Assembly: GCA_016987375.1 (NCBI GenBank)
Contig: PJRA01000412.1
Span: 1,695,589-1,759,588, forward strand
Length of the DNA: 64,000 bases
Source: Brachionus koreanus
Taxonomy: Eukaryota; Rotifera; Eurotatoria; Ploima; Brachionidae
Direction: 5' to 3'
In this document: positions 10,355-20,592 of the stretch, one piece after another
How positions within the stretch are numbered: position 1 is the first letter of the stretch
Layout of the letters: each line of letters starts with the position of its first letter
The notes under the pieces: generated by a model
The model's input: only the letters and a program-made list of their open reading frames with translations
The model's database searches: none
Told to the model about the DNA's origin: nothing
Program-made: the position numbers and the translations under genes

Positions 10355-11893
10355 ATGAAAATATTAATTTATCTCACTGAGTTAAATTTAGTTATTTGTT
10401 CAGTTTTTAGTTTTGCTATTACTGAATTGGATTCTAACTTAATACTTGGACAGTTCAAAAAAAGTACTACAGGATTCAAGACCATAAATATTGATCCCAA
10501 AGTTTCGGTTCCAAGTGTAAAAGAAGACATAACAATAAATTTAAGATCTTTCTTTGATGAACAATGTGCTATCGAATGCTTGAAAAATATATTATGCATT
10601 GGATATTTATTTCAAGAAACAAAGCAATCATGCCTGATTTATCTGAGACCTAATTTTAGAAGACAAAAAAATGTGATTAGTAATCAAAAGCTAAAGGAGA
10701 GTTTGAGGTGTGATCTTCAAGGCTGTTCACAAGGTCTCTATTGTTCAACAAGTCCAAATGAAAGCTTGGATGGTGTTTGTTTGTGCGATTTTGTTCTTAA
10801 CTATGGTCAAAATTGTTCAAATAAAAACTTGTATCAACTTTCAGACTGGTCTAAATGGACAGACTGCTCGGCTGAGTGTGGAGATGGTAAAAAAGCAAAA
10901 AATTTTCAATTTTTTTTTTAATTTTTTTCTCAAGGATTTAACTCGAGGAAAAAAGTTTGCTCAAAAAATTCAGAAAATTTACCCAACAGTTTAAGTTGGC
11001 TGTGTGACAAAAGTTCGGCTAAATTTGAAATTGAAAAATGCAAATCTAAAAGCTGCACAACTTATTCAGAATGGTCAGAATGGAGCATGTGTTCGAAAAT
11101 TTGTGGTGGTACTAAGACAAGACATAGATCGTGTTTGCTTGATGCTAAAAATAAACTATGTGATAAAAAGTATTTGAAAGAGATTGAATATTGTTCATTA
11201 GATGAATGCACAATGACAATAATAAGTAAAATAACTTTCAATGCATTTAGAAAAATTAATACTATTCAATTTAAGAGCTTTCAAATACAGACTTGAACCC
11301 TGGTAATATAACTAAGCGAGGATTTTTGAAGCTTTTTAATCCAATAACTCGATTGGAGACAAGAATTTTTTCTTTTACAAATGACTTGGAACAAGTAGCC
11401 AAGATAGGCCAAGTAGCTTGTTCAGAATTTGGATTTACAAAAAGCATTTATTCTGATCCTCTTAGAGTAAATAGTTTAAAATCAATGTTTAGTAAAGATG
11501 GAGATTATCTTAAATTTGTAAATGAACAAAGTATAAGCGGAATAAAATGTGATGGCAATGAAACGAGTATTAAAGAGTGCTCATATGGTCCCTATGCAAA
11601 AATTGATACTGTCTTGTACGAGATTGAAGTAGAATGCTTATGTAAAATAATTGAAAAGGATTTAATTTAACTTTTTTATTAAAATTTTTTGTTTTTAAGT
11701 CGATGGATACTTTTCTGTTTGGTCAGCATGGCCAGCTTGCAGTGTAACATGTGGAGCTGGAGCTAGAGCGCGTACTCGTGCTTGCAATGATCCGCCGCCA
11801 AGTGTTTCCGAAACCAACCGAGGCAATGGTGCCAATTGTGCTGGCAAATCTATGCATTTGGAAAATTGTGTCATGCCACGATGTAAAAGTTAG
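10355..11893 (+). CDS. Secreted multidomain protein: TSP1 repeats plus an SRCR domain
   Basis: Exons 10355-10886, 10935-11225, 11291-11641 and 11700-11893 are all phase-consistent and give 455 aa. An N-terminal hydrophobic segment (residues 1-22) acts as signal peptide. Next comes a Cys region with an apple/PAN-like look (CAIECLKNILCIGYLF), then a short EGF-like stretch (CSQGLYC...CLCDFVLNYGQNC). First TSP1 repeat: LSDWSKWTDCSAECGDG, whose CGDG is split by an intron. Second TSP1: YSEWSEWSMCSKICGG. Then an SRCR domain in exon 3 with GFLKLFNPIT, VACSEFGF and IKCDGNETSIKECSY. Third TSP1: YFSVWSAWPACSVTCGAG. There is no membrane segment after the signal, so it is probably extracellular matrix or secreted. 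The third TSP1 exon is clearly more GC-rich than the rest. No named orthologue is recognised, and the order TSP1-TSP1-SRCR-TSP1 is unusual. Confidence 0.82.
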
Positions 11894-12624
11894 ACTCGTG
11901 CAATAAAAATTTAACTCTTTTATCCTTACTAATTATCCCTTTATCCCGGTTTTTTAAGCACATTCAAATAAAGTTTTTGCACCTAATAGACTGCACTAAA
12001 TAAATTTATCTAATTAACAAGGTAATTTATTTAAATAAAAAATATTTCTAGAAAACTTTTTCTTCCAGATGTCATTTTATTAATAAGTTTTTTGAAATTA
12101 GCTGATTAAGTTTTTTTTTATTTTAAAGTCTTTAAATGCTTTGTAGATGTGACATTTAGCCTAAGCTAATAGGATACTAAAATGGTAAGCGACAACATTT
12201 TCACATATTTTAAAGTAACAAAAAAAAATCAAAATTTTATAATTTTACATAGTTTTTTCTTTCAAATACTAGTCCACATCAATGATTTAGCGTTGATTTT
12301 AGAAAAGCAAATTTTTCTAGTTCTTTTTTCTCTTCATTTCTTTTCTTGAGCTCAGTAAGCGCACTAAGCAATGCACAAATACAACTTCTCCAAAATGTTA
12401 GATCTAAAAATAAAGAATTTAGTATATTTTGCATTTAAGCTTTAATTCTTATTTCTTAAACGTTTCAATCGTTTATATAGCTATTTGATCAAGGTTTCAA
12501 AAATAAATTTAAAAATTGAGATTCTTTGAAATTGAATTTCTTCAAATTCTAGAATTTTTATTACTTAATTCTTTAAAAATTGAATTTTTTTCAAAAGCTA
12601 GTAATAATATTATTTAAAAGTATT
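11894..12624. other. Convergent intergenic region
   Basis: About 730 bp between the TSP1/SRCR stop and the DIPK2 stop. AT-rich with several AATAAA-like signals. No gene or repeat family is recognised. Confidence 0.5.
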
Positions 12625-15600
12625 TCATTCCTTCAAAAAAAAAAGAATTTTTTCAAATGAAGTGATTAGAATTTCCATCATTTCAAATCTTTTAGATTTG
12701 TTTGTTGAACATTCATTTAGCAGTTGATCAAGTTGAAAAATTTTGTTCACTTCTTCGGGTATTGAATGTAGAAAATTTTCGTGATTTATATCTGATGCAT
12801 AAGAACTTAAAATATTTCGACAAACTTGAAAAAAAATTAGAACTAATGTTTATTTTCAAAATGTTGTTTTTTTAAACCAACCTGAGTAAATGTTTATATC
12901 CACTTTAGACGATTTGCACATTTTGTCCAAGTTAAACGATAAGCAATCACCAAAACGACCGCATTCTTCAAAATCTGAGTATAACGGGTCTACATCATCA
13001 AAATCTAAATGTTTTCTTAGTTAAGCTCTTCAAATGTTTGATTTTTAAATTTCAATTTAACTTTAAACTGACAGAATTCTACACCTGACTAAATGTTTTA
13101 GAAGGATAAATGTTAAAATATTAAAATAGCCAAGAGTCAATAACAATCTTTTTAGTTTTTTAAATTAAAGTAAATTTAATGTTCTAAATTTAATATTCAG
13201 CGACACTGAATTTTAGATAAAAAAATACTCTTAAAAAAGAATGGTTGTCAATTTGGCTAAAAGCTATGATCGCTTTACTCTAAATCAAGTTATTTTTTGC
13301 ATTAAGGTATGTAGTTTTTTCAATAAAATAATAGAACAAAAGTTTAAAAAAGAGAAAAAAACATCAATTTAAAAAAACTTACAATATCCGTACGGTTAAC
13401 TCAAATATTATTTCTAATTGTTTTTTTTTTATTTTTCCAAACAACATTCTTAACACTAGAAAGCTCGAAAGGTTTTTTAAAAAATTGAGAATCAAATGAT
13501 AGAAATAAAATTAAATTAAGCATCTTATTTTAATTCTGAAAGAATTTTGATTTTTTATTAATAATCAGCCGGCCTTTCTAGTGTTAAACTTTACTTTTTT
13601 TTTAAATCCTTTTACACTTGTAAAAAAACATTTACAAATGTCAATTTTAAATTAGATTAATCTAATGCAAACATTCTCAACATAAATGAAAAGACAATTT
13701 CTAAATGTTACATCTTTTACAAAATATTGAATATCTTATCATGAAAATTTGTCTACTATCTTTCGAAATTAGGCAACTTTATTTGAGTTTTTCTATTTTT
13801 CTAAGGGTAGTATAGACAAATTTTGATGGTAATTCACAATATTTTTTCAAAACTTGAGATATTTTTTTATAAATTTTCATTAATTCTATTAATTTTACTA
13901 TATAAACAAATCTTTTATTTATTTATATTTCATAATAAAGCACTTTTAAGTTATTATTGAGGAATTGGAAATGTTTAGAATTTTGCATTTATTAATTATA
14001 ACAAGAAAAAAAATAACCTGACTTAATTTTTAGTTTGTCCACCAAAATAACGTTTTCTGCATCAATAAAATATATTCTATCATTTTGTTCGTCATATGAA
14101 ATATTTTCCAAGCCAAGATCAAGCAAGTAAACACCAATGTCCAATTTATTGTACTCCAAATTCTTAATAGTTTCCATCAAACGTTTGGCAATTTTTATCT
14201 AAGATTGATTTTTTTATTAAAATTTATAAAATAAAATTAAACTTTCTTTTATTTACTTTTATTTTAGAAATTTAATAAAAATGATGCTTATTAAATTTAC
14301 AAGAGAAAGAGTTTAAAATAAGATTTTTTAATTCTTAGCATTCAATTTTAACTATTTTTTTGCTAATGAATAAATAGAATTTTCAATTAAATTAAACTAA
14401 TTAAGACTTTTATCAATTTTGGATATTTTCCTTGTTCAAATTCTAATTATCATAACAAATTTTACGCTCTGTGCGAAACCTTGCATTTCGGCATTCCAGA
14501 CCAGAGAGAAAGAAAAATTGACGAAAGGAAGCAATCCAGAAAAGCTTTTAGAAAAAAAAGCATTGTGTAGAAAAATAAGAACCAAAGCATCAGCATAAGT
14601 CCAGCCAAAACCGCTCCTAACGTTATTTTTTTTCTTTTTTATTCATTTAATCATTTAATACAGTTAAAAAAATATATATAGAGTAATTCACATACATAGT
14701 ACTGTAAGCAAAAGTGTATGCCATTAATATTTATTCAATAAACTAAAAAAAAAACTAAAATTAATTGATCCTAAAAAATGAATAAGCCAGAAATCAAAAT
14801 TTCATTTTTTTCTAATAAATAAAAGCTAAAATTTTGTGAGATAGGAAATAAAAATTGTTACCCTCATTGGAAAAGCACTATTATAGTATTGATCGATGGT
14901 TTTTCCTTCGAATGATACAAAATTAGCTCTTCCACAGCTTCCGAAAAATTCTGGAAAAGGCCATCCATTTTTTTTGGACAAAATCTTTAAAAAACAATAA
15001 CACTTCGTGTTGGAAAATGCTAGTAAATTCACTAAACCTGAAGAACAATTGGTTCTGGATTTATTTTGAGAATTGTTAAGATTGCCAGATTGTCTTCGAA
15101 AAAATTTGTGACTTTTCCGACAGATTTAGAATACGTTTTAAAATATCCTTCATACATAAGATCAATTAGTCTTGAACTAAAACATTTACCAAAATCAATT
15201 TCCAAATAATTTGAAATTGTCTGAAAAGATTTTTCTTCTAGCTTTTTGTTGATCATTTGTCGATAAAAATTTATCGCTTTATTTAAACAATTGTTTGCAT
15301 TAGTCATGCATTTCTTTTCATTATAATCGAATTCATTCAATTCAAAATTGTGAGCTAATTTTTTTACAACCATCTTCTGTCCACTAAATGAATCGTAAGC
15401 GAAAAAAACATTTTTTATATTTAGAATACTTTGAAGAAAATAAGTATTAAACAATGAATGCTCAAATTCAATGTTGTATCTGTTTAATCTTGTTCCTTTA
15501 AATTGTAAATCAAAGCATAAGCTTTTTCCATAACAAAATGGACATTTGTCAAGCTCAAGAAATTTATTGTCACTCAATGATAATTGATCATAAAGCATGT

Positions 15601-15664
15601 AAATAAGAAGCAAATTTCCCACTAAACAAACAATTAGCATTAAGAGCAAAAATTGTTTTATCAT
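12625..15664 (-). CDS. DIPK2A: Divergent protein kinase domain 2 (DIPK2 / DIA1 family)
   Basis: Exons in transcript order: 15664-15038, 14984-14862, 14198-14018, 13004-12882, 12824-12625. They join in frame to 417 aa; human DIPK2A is 430. An N-terminal hydrophobic anchor/signal (residues 5-24) leads into the lumen. DKCPFCYGKSLC (Cys 41, 44, 50) matches the family's N-terminal Cys cluster. VVKKLA (Lys 101/102) is the kinase-like VAIK region. Then come NPEPIVLQ, NGWPFPEFFGSCGR, IGVYLLDLGLENI (catalytic-loop region, about 271-283) and IYFIDAENVILVD (DFG-like Asp 296), all family hallmarks. A Cys-rich C-terminal part (EECGRFGDCLSF) follows. These proteins act in the secretory pathway as atypical or pseudo kinases; whether this one is active is unknown. 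Introns 2 (663 bp) and 3 (1013 bp) are unusually long, and intron 3 contains a MITE. The gene lies 98 bp downstream of ANKUB1 on the same strand. The choice between DIPK2A and DIPK2B orthologue is uncertain. Confidence 0.88.
13450..13587. mobile_element. piggyBac-like MITE in DIPK2 intron 3
   Basis: A 138-bp segment starts with TTAACACTAGAAAG and ends with its exact reverse complement CTTTCTAGTGTTAA. Both ends therefore sit on TTAA, the target site of piggyBac-superfamily elements. The interior is AT-rich and non-coding. Its right subterminal part (TATTAATAATCAGCCGGCCT) recurs near 5480 and, inverted, near 19445, indicating a dispersed family. Confidence 0.7.
14455..14625. other. GC-enriched island inside DIPK2 intron 2
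   Basis: This stretch is visibly richer in G and C than the flanking intron. It carries an open frame of about 45 codons on the plus strand (reading ...LCAKPCISAFQTREKEKL...) and a similar-length, Leu/Phe-rich frame on the minus strand. Neither is recognised. It could be a decayed transposon fragment or a nested transcribed element. Confidence 0.4.
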
Positions 15665-15762
15665 TTTCGATGAATATAAATAATAAATTTTAGAAAAACA
15701 GATGTTTTATTTTTAAGATAAAAATTTAAAAAAAATAAAATAAAAATTTACAAATTTTATTT

Positions 15763-17429
15763 TTATATCATGTTATGGGATTTTAAAAAAGTGTCCCTTA
15801 TCTTTGTCCATTCTTCGTAAGACATGCCTTTATAAATTTCAAGTATATCCATGTGTCTTCCAGACCGGCTTGTATTCATAGAACCCACACTAACACTAGT
15901 AAAATTATTGCTATTATTTGTATTGATTACATCCGTAGATGTATTTATACCTAAGTTAGTATGATTTTTGTTCAAATCGAATAAATCCAACTTATTACTA
16001 TTTGAACTCGGCTTTGAATAGTCTTTCATCCACAAATTGTTATCTGTTTCTAGATTTACAGAGGCTGCTCCATCTTTAGCAAAGTCTTCTTTACTACTAA
16101 AATGAAACAAACAAAAAACAACTAATATAAATGAAAAAAAATTATGAGGATTACTTTTCAAGTTCTTTTTCAGCCTCAGCTTTCTTTAATTTTTGCTGCT
16201 CAAGCTTTTTTGCCTTAAGCTTTTGCGATAGCCACTTATCAAAAGTAAGTCCGCCTTGAACTGGACTTGAAACGCTTTCATCGCTTTGATTGTCTTTAAT
16301 TTTATTACTCAAGTTCAACTCAGTTATTGATCTATTTTGCTTATGAGACTTTAAAACTAAAAAGAAAAAAACTTAAAATTAGGACAATTTTAAACAGATA
16401 TGGCCAACCTTCCTTTCCAATACTCTTTGGCGCAGACAAACCACTGCCACTAAATTCTCTTTGTGGTACTAGTTGAACCATATATATTTGCATGAAATTT
16501 CCTTTAAGCCAAGTTTTTTTAGACGAATCGAACACTTGATGTGGCAATCGTTTATCAGGAAAAATTTCATCGTCATTTTCGGGTTTTTTAGCTTTTAATT
16601 TCATTTCAGCCTCAGTACGCTTCTTCCACTTGTATTGAGTTAGCTTATGTATTCCAAGTTTATTATTAAATTTTTTAGCTATGCTTAGAGCAGTGTCTCC
16701 ATTGATATCAGGCAAGTCAACATTGGCATTATTATCTAGCAAAAATTCAATAACTTCAGTTTTATTTGCGACCACAGAGACCATGAGAGGCGACCTGCCA
16801 TAGGAGCTTTTGTAGTTTATATTAGCACCATGTGAGACAAGTCCCTTGACAAGATTTATATTGCCTCTATGAGAAGCAATGAACAACGCTATGCCACCTC
16901 TTTCTTGAATATATTTATTTTTGTCTCTGGTGAACATGTAGTCAGAAGTGGGCGAGTTCCATTCGACTTGTTGTGACACCCCTTGTTTAAGTGCTTCATC
17001 AATGGTCCCATACGAGCAGATTTGCACAAGACCTGAATAAATGGTCCAAATATCCATTATCACAATTCCGCCATCAATTATGTCGTAGTATTGAATGTCC
17101 TTGGAATCTATTAGTTCTCCGTCATCTAGGTAAGACAATCTTTGTAGGTTAAATGGTATTCCGCAAATAAATTCCAAGCATGCTTTCAAATCTCGGATTT
17201 TCATGGACCAAGGAAATTTTACAATATTGAATAATTCATTTGTACATCTAATTTGAATTTTAAAGTCTATTGATTTTCCCAGTGATGCTTCTTGGCCAAA
17301 TGCTGCAGCAACGTTTAAAATTATATCCTGTGACCGTGGCTTTAGATCTAAATTTAGCTTTTTTTCAGATGATTGACGCCTACTAAGTAATTTAATGTTG
17401 GCATTAGATTTAATTGAATTTTTGATCAT
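15763..17429 (-). CDS. ANKUB1: Ankyrin repeat and ubiquitin-like domain protein (ANKUB1-like)
   Basis: Exons 17429-16409, 16356-16155 and 16096-15763 (52- and 58-bp introns, phases consistent) give 518 aa; human ANKUB1 is about 550. Residues 56-127 form a ubiquitin-like fold (FKIQIRC...MKIRDLKACLEFICGIP...LSYLDDGELIDSKDI). Residues about 179-285 hold roughly three ankyrin repeats (GGIALFIASHRGNINLVKGL, GRSPLMVSVVANKTEVIEFL, GDTALSIAKKF). The C-terminal third is low complexity but contains two short W-centred motifs (LTFDKWLSQK and MSYEEWTKIR) separated by a Lys/Glu coiled-coil-like stretch. ANKUB1 has no established biochemical role. It sits just upstream of DIPK2 on the same strand. A degenerate copy of the ubiquitin-like part lies about 1 kb away (17975-18170). 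ANKRD60 is a related alternative but is shorter. Confidence 0.87.
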
Positions 17430-17974
17430 TTCGCTAGACCACTAACCTTATGCGTGAGCAATATTTTTTATCATTAACGAATCATTAAAAAAAAATTATT
17501 TTTCCTATGTTTTAAAATAAAAATTTTTTGTTGAATTTTAATTAGGTTTTTTATTTCTATTCGTTGTTTAAAGGTGTTTGGAAATTAAAAAAAAAAAAGC
17601 AAGTAAGTTTCTATGGTAATATAATTACTTTCTTTTTGATCGACCTTAAGAATTATTCTCATTAAACAAAAAGAATAGATTTTTAATATTGAAATTATTA
17701 AATAAAAATAAATTAATTAAAAATAAAAGAAATTAAAAATAACATGCTTACATCTATCGGAATTTTATAAAATGCTGTTTTTATTAGTTTTTTTTTTGTT
17801 CTCTATTACCTAAATAAAGCAATAAAATATACCAAGTATTTAGAAAATTGAAACGAATAAAAAATCAACAAAACGCAATTGTTGTTTTTTATTTATGATA
17901 GAAGTTTTTGCTTGAAATTTATAAATTCAAGCGTTTTTTTAACTAATCCTTTTTTTGTTAAATATCCATTTAGC

Positions 17975-18170
17975 CATTTAGTACCATAGTAGCAGATTTG
18001 CACAGGACTTAAATAATTGATCCAAGTATCCATCATCATGTCATAGTATTGAATGTCCTTAAAATCTATTAGTACAGCTTTCCAAAGTATACCAAGACAA
18101 AATATTCAAATTTATTTTTACTTTATGTTAATCTCACCTGGAAAAGAAATTTTCTGATGAAATTAATAAA
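17975..18170 (-). pseudogene. Broken partial duplicate of ANKUB1 exon 1
   Basis: Reading the minus strand gives IDFKDIQYYD followed by VQICYYGTK, matching IDSKDIQYYD...VQICSYGTI of the intact gene with an in-frame deletion. Homology continues upstream with gaps (around GIP and the FPW region) and frameshifts. The parent segment is about 17003-17220 in the same orientation. No start codon or splice context is present. Confidence 0.85.
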
Positions 18171-18774
18171 AAAATAATTGAGATACTAGTTTAATTATAT
18201 ATAATAGCTTTCGTAACTAATTGTAATTGTGAATTCTTTATTTTTTAAAAATAAAATTTGTTTTATAACTTATGGAAATAAAAAAATAAAATAAAATGAG
18301 TGCTAGTCATGAAATTTTGCTTCTTTAAATGGCTAGATATTCAAGCTCTTCAGAATCGTAGAACTTTACTTCAATTGGTATGTTAAACAACACAAAATTG
18401 AGAACTCTCCATTATTATGTGTCCATATCTTTATATTTTTGAGTTTAAAGCTTTTTTAAAAGTACACTTTTGACGCATATATAGAAATAGAAATTCATGA
18501 CCTCTAATATATAAGTCATAAGTCATTTTTGGTGCTTCAATCGTTCACAGGAGCAAACTGCTAAAAAAATATTTAGAAAAGTGTCAAAATATTAATGTTT
18601 TTTAAGAAATATCATAAAAAATTAATAAAAATTAGCAATAAAAGTCAAATTTAGCTCCACATAATAAAGATTATGCATACTAGATTTTCAAGTAAGCAGA
18701 TTAAAATTTTTTAAAGTTAGATTTTGGAAATTCAAAAAGCTGAAGTTTTTCTATTATTTATTTTATTTATTTAT

Positions 18775-18910
18775 TTGTTTTCTGAATCGAGCTAATGCTC
18801 CTTTAAAAAATATAATAAAAATAAATAAAATAAATATAAAATTAAATTCAAAATGAAATATTATAAAAATAATTTAAAAAAAAAATAAAAACATTAAAAA
18901 TATATATAAT
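18775..18910 (+). mobile_element. LINE 3'-end-like remnant (hairpin plus A-rich tail)
   Basis: GAGC-TAAT-GCTC (18789-18800) is a 4-bp-stem hairpin followed by about 100 bp of AATAAA/AATA repeats. The same layout (GAGC-CAAA-GCTC, then an A-rich stretch) occurs at 41042-41100. Stem-loop plus simple-repeat tails are typical 3' ends of CR1/L2-type LINEs. No coding sequence is preserved here. Confidence 0.4.
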
Positions 18911-19431
18911 GAAATAGAGAGTTATGGATACATTAAGTATGTTTAAATATTTGATGGCTCAGGAAAAAAAGAAGAAATGAAACGCACGAAAAAAATGTAC
19001 AAACAAACCTTGCTTTAAATGGATTTATAAAGTGTCAATAGAAGCAAACAAAGCCAATTTTTAATGAAATTTTTTTTTCTAAACATCTTAAAGTGCTGAA
19101 TTTGAAGTCAAATCAAGTTGTTTTTGATAAGAGGCATTAGTGATTGAATAGTTTAAACTTTGAAGCCACTTGTTTAACTTCGTATTGATTTTGGTTTTCA
19201 ATCCAATTTCTCCCAATAATTGATATGGATTTTTTCTTCAATCAGATTTTTCATTAACTTTTATAATTATGTCAAAATCCAAAAAATTTTTAAATTTAAA
19301 ATATTAGAAATTCCGATTGTAGATCATTAGCAGCGTTTAACATCATTTAGTATTTTCAACTTGATTTTTCTGATTATTGAATGAAAAGAATACATAGGTT
19401 GTTGAAGCTTCAGACATTTCTCAGAGTACTG

Positions 19432-19600
19432 TTTGACACTAAAATGTCCGGCTGATTAATTACAAATATTTAAAATTAAAATTTCAAGAGAAATAAAAAA
19501 AAATTTAGAATAAAAAAAGTTGATTTTTAATTTCTTCTTGTGATTTTTTTCAACCTTAATTTTTTTTCAGATAATTTTCAAATCTAAAACTAATAAAGAA
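19432..19600. mobile_element. Degenerate copy of the piggyBac-like MITE
   Basis: The left end (GACACTAAAATGTCCGGCTGATTAATTA) resembles the inverted right end of the 13450-13587 element (CACTAGAAAGGCCGGCTGATTATTAA). The right end is not clear, so the boundary is a guess based on element size. Confidence 0.45.
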
Positions 19601-20592
19601 AGTCTTTGGGTTTAATGTTTAGTTATTTTTTCTGGTATTACAAACACTAATTTTCTACTTGCCTAATTAGGTTATTTACTAAAGATAAAAATTTTTAATA
19701 GAAGGTAAAGTTATGAAGTATTGAAAAAAAGTTGATTAATTTATGAATTTTTTATTTTAAAAACAAAATTAATTTTTATTCAATTTGCTAAAAAATTTTG
19801 AAGATTTATTTCGAAAAATTCATTAAATTACTTGGCTTAATCTAGGCCATTTTTTGAATCTATATTGAATATATTGCATCATAAATCCATCTTTGTTGTT
19901 GCTGATCTAAATAACCAAATAATTTTTTTAATCTAGATAAAATACATAAAATGCTAATGAGAATTTAATAGTTAAAATTTACAAAAAAAATTTCGAATTA
20001 CTACACACCTTTTTTTTAAATAATTTTTTTTTTTAAATAAATAGATTTCATTTTTATGCGAAATATTTGAATGAATGATTGATCGAGAGAACAATCAACA
20101 ATAAAAAATTTAAAAAAGAATCCAGAAATGGATTTTACTTACTTGGCTCGATTTAAAAAAAAAAAGCAAAGATAGACGAAAGTCGAGCATAGTTGAATAG
20201 AATTAAAAAAAGAGTAAAGTTTTTTATAAATAATTAGGTAAGATCGATTTGATTAAGTATTTTTATTCAAAGATAAAAGAATATATAAAAAAAAAAGTCA
20301 AAATTTAATTGAATTTCAATGCTTATTCTATGAAATAAAATGACACCAATAAGCTAAAGACGTCAAACTAAATTAATCGAGTTAGTATTGTATGTGGCTC
20401 TAAGATTCAAACAACAAACGAAAAAAGAAAAACATTTGTTTCTAAAAATCCAAAACTCAAATTTTTGAAAAAATAACAACAAAATTTACAACCAAAAATA
20501 AAATATTTTTTTTTGTAACCCAATAAAGATTATAACAGAATTCGTATTGACTGTGGCCAACTGCCAAAAACTGCTTAGCTCATATAAATAAT

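Larger units (their letters stand above)
17430..20592. other. Intergenic with duplicated and transposon fragments
   Basis: About 3.2 kb without a host gene. Recognisable pieces are an ANKUB1 duplicate (17975-18170), a LINE 3'-end-like hairpin plus A-rich tail (18775-18910), and a MITE end at 19432. Between 19850 and 20590 the sequence is AT-rich and includes the PTBP 3' UTR. Confidence 0.55.

Noticed and set aside
10710..10994. 94-codon plus-strand frame overlapping the TSP1/SRCR gene
   Set aside because: It runs through the first intron of the spliced gene in another frame and contains no cysteine pattern.
15763..16161. A separate secreted protein starting at 16161 with a hydrophobic N-terminus
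   Set aside because: The hydrophobic start lies in an intron of ANKUB1. The rest joins in phase as the last ANKUB1 exon.
16341..16408. Read-through of ANKUB1 exon 1 into WPYLFKIVLILSFFLF as a membrane tail
   Set aside because: This is intron sequence (donor G|GTTGGC). Splicing at 16409/16356 restores a long in-frame C-terminus.
19080..19430. Possible minus-strand transposase start (MSEASTTYVFF...) next to the 19432 MITE end
   Set aside because: Frames break repeatedly, the sequence lies on the outside of the MITE end, and no family motif is visible.
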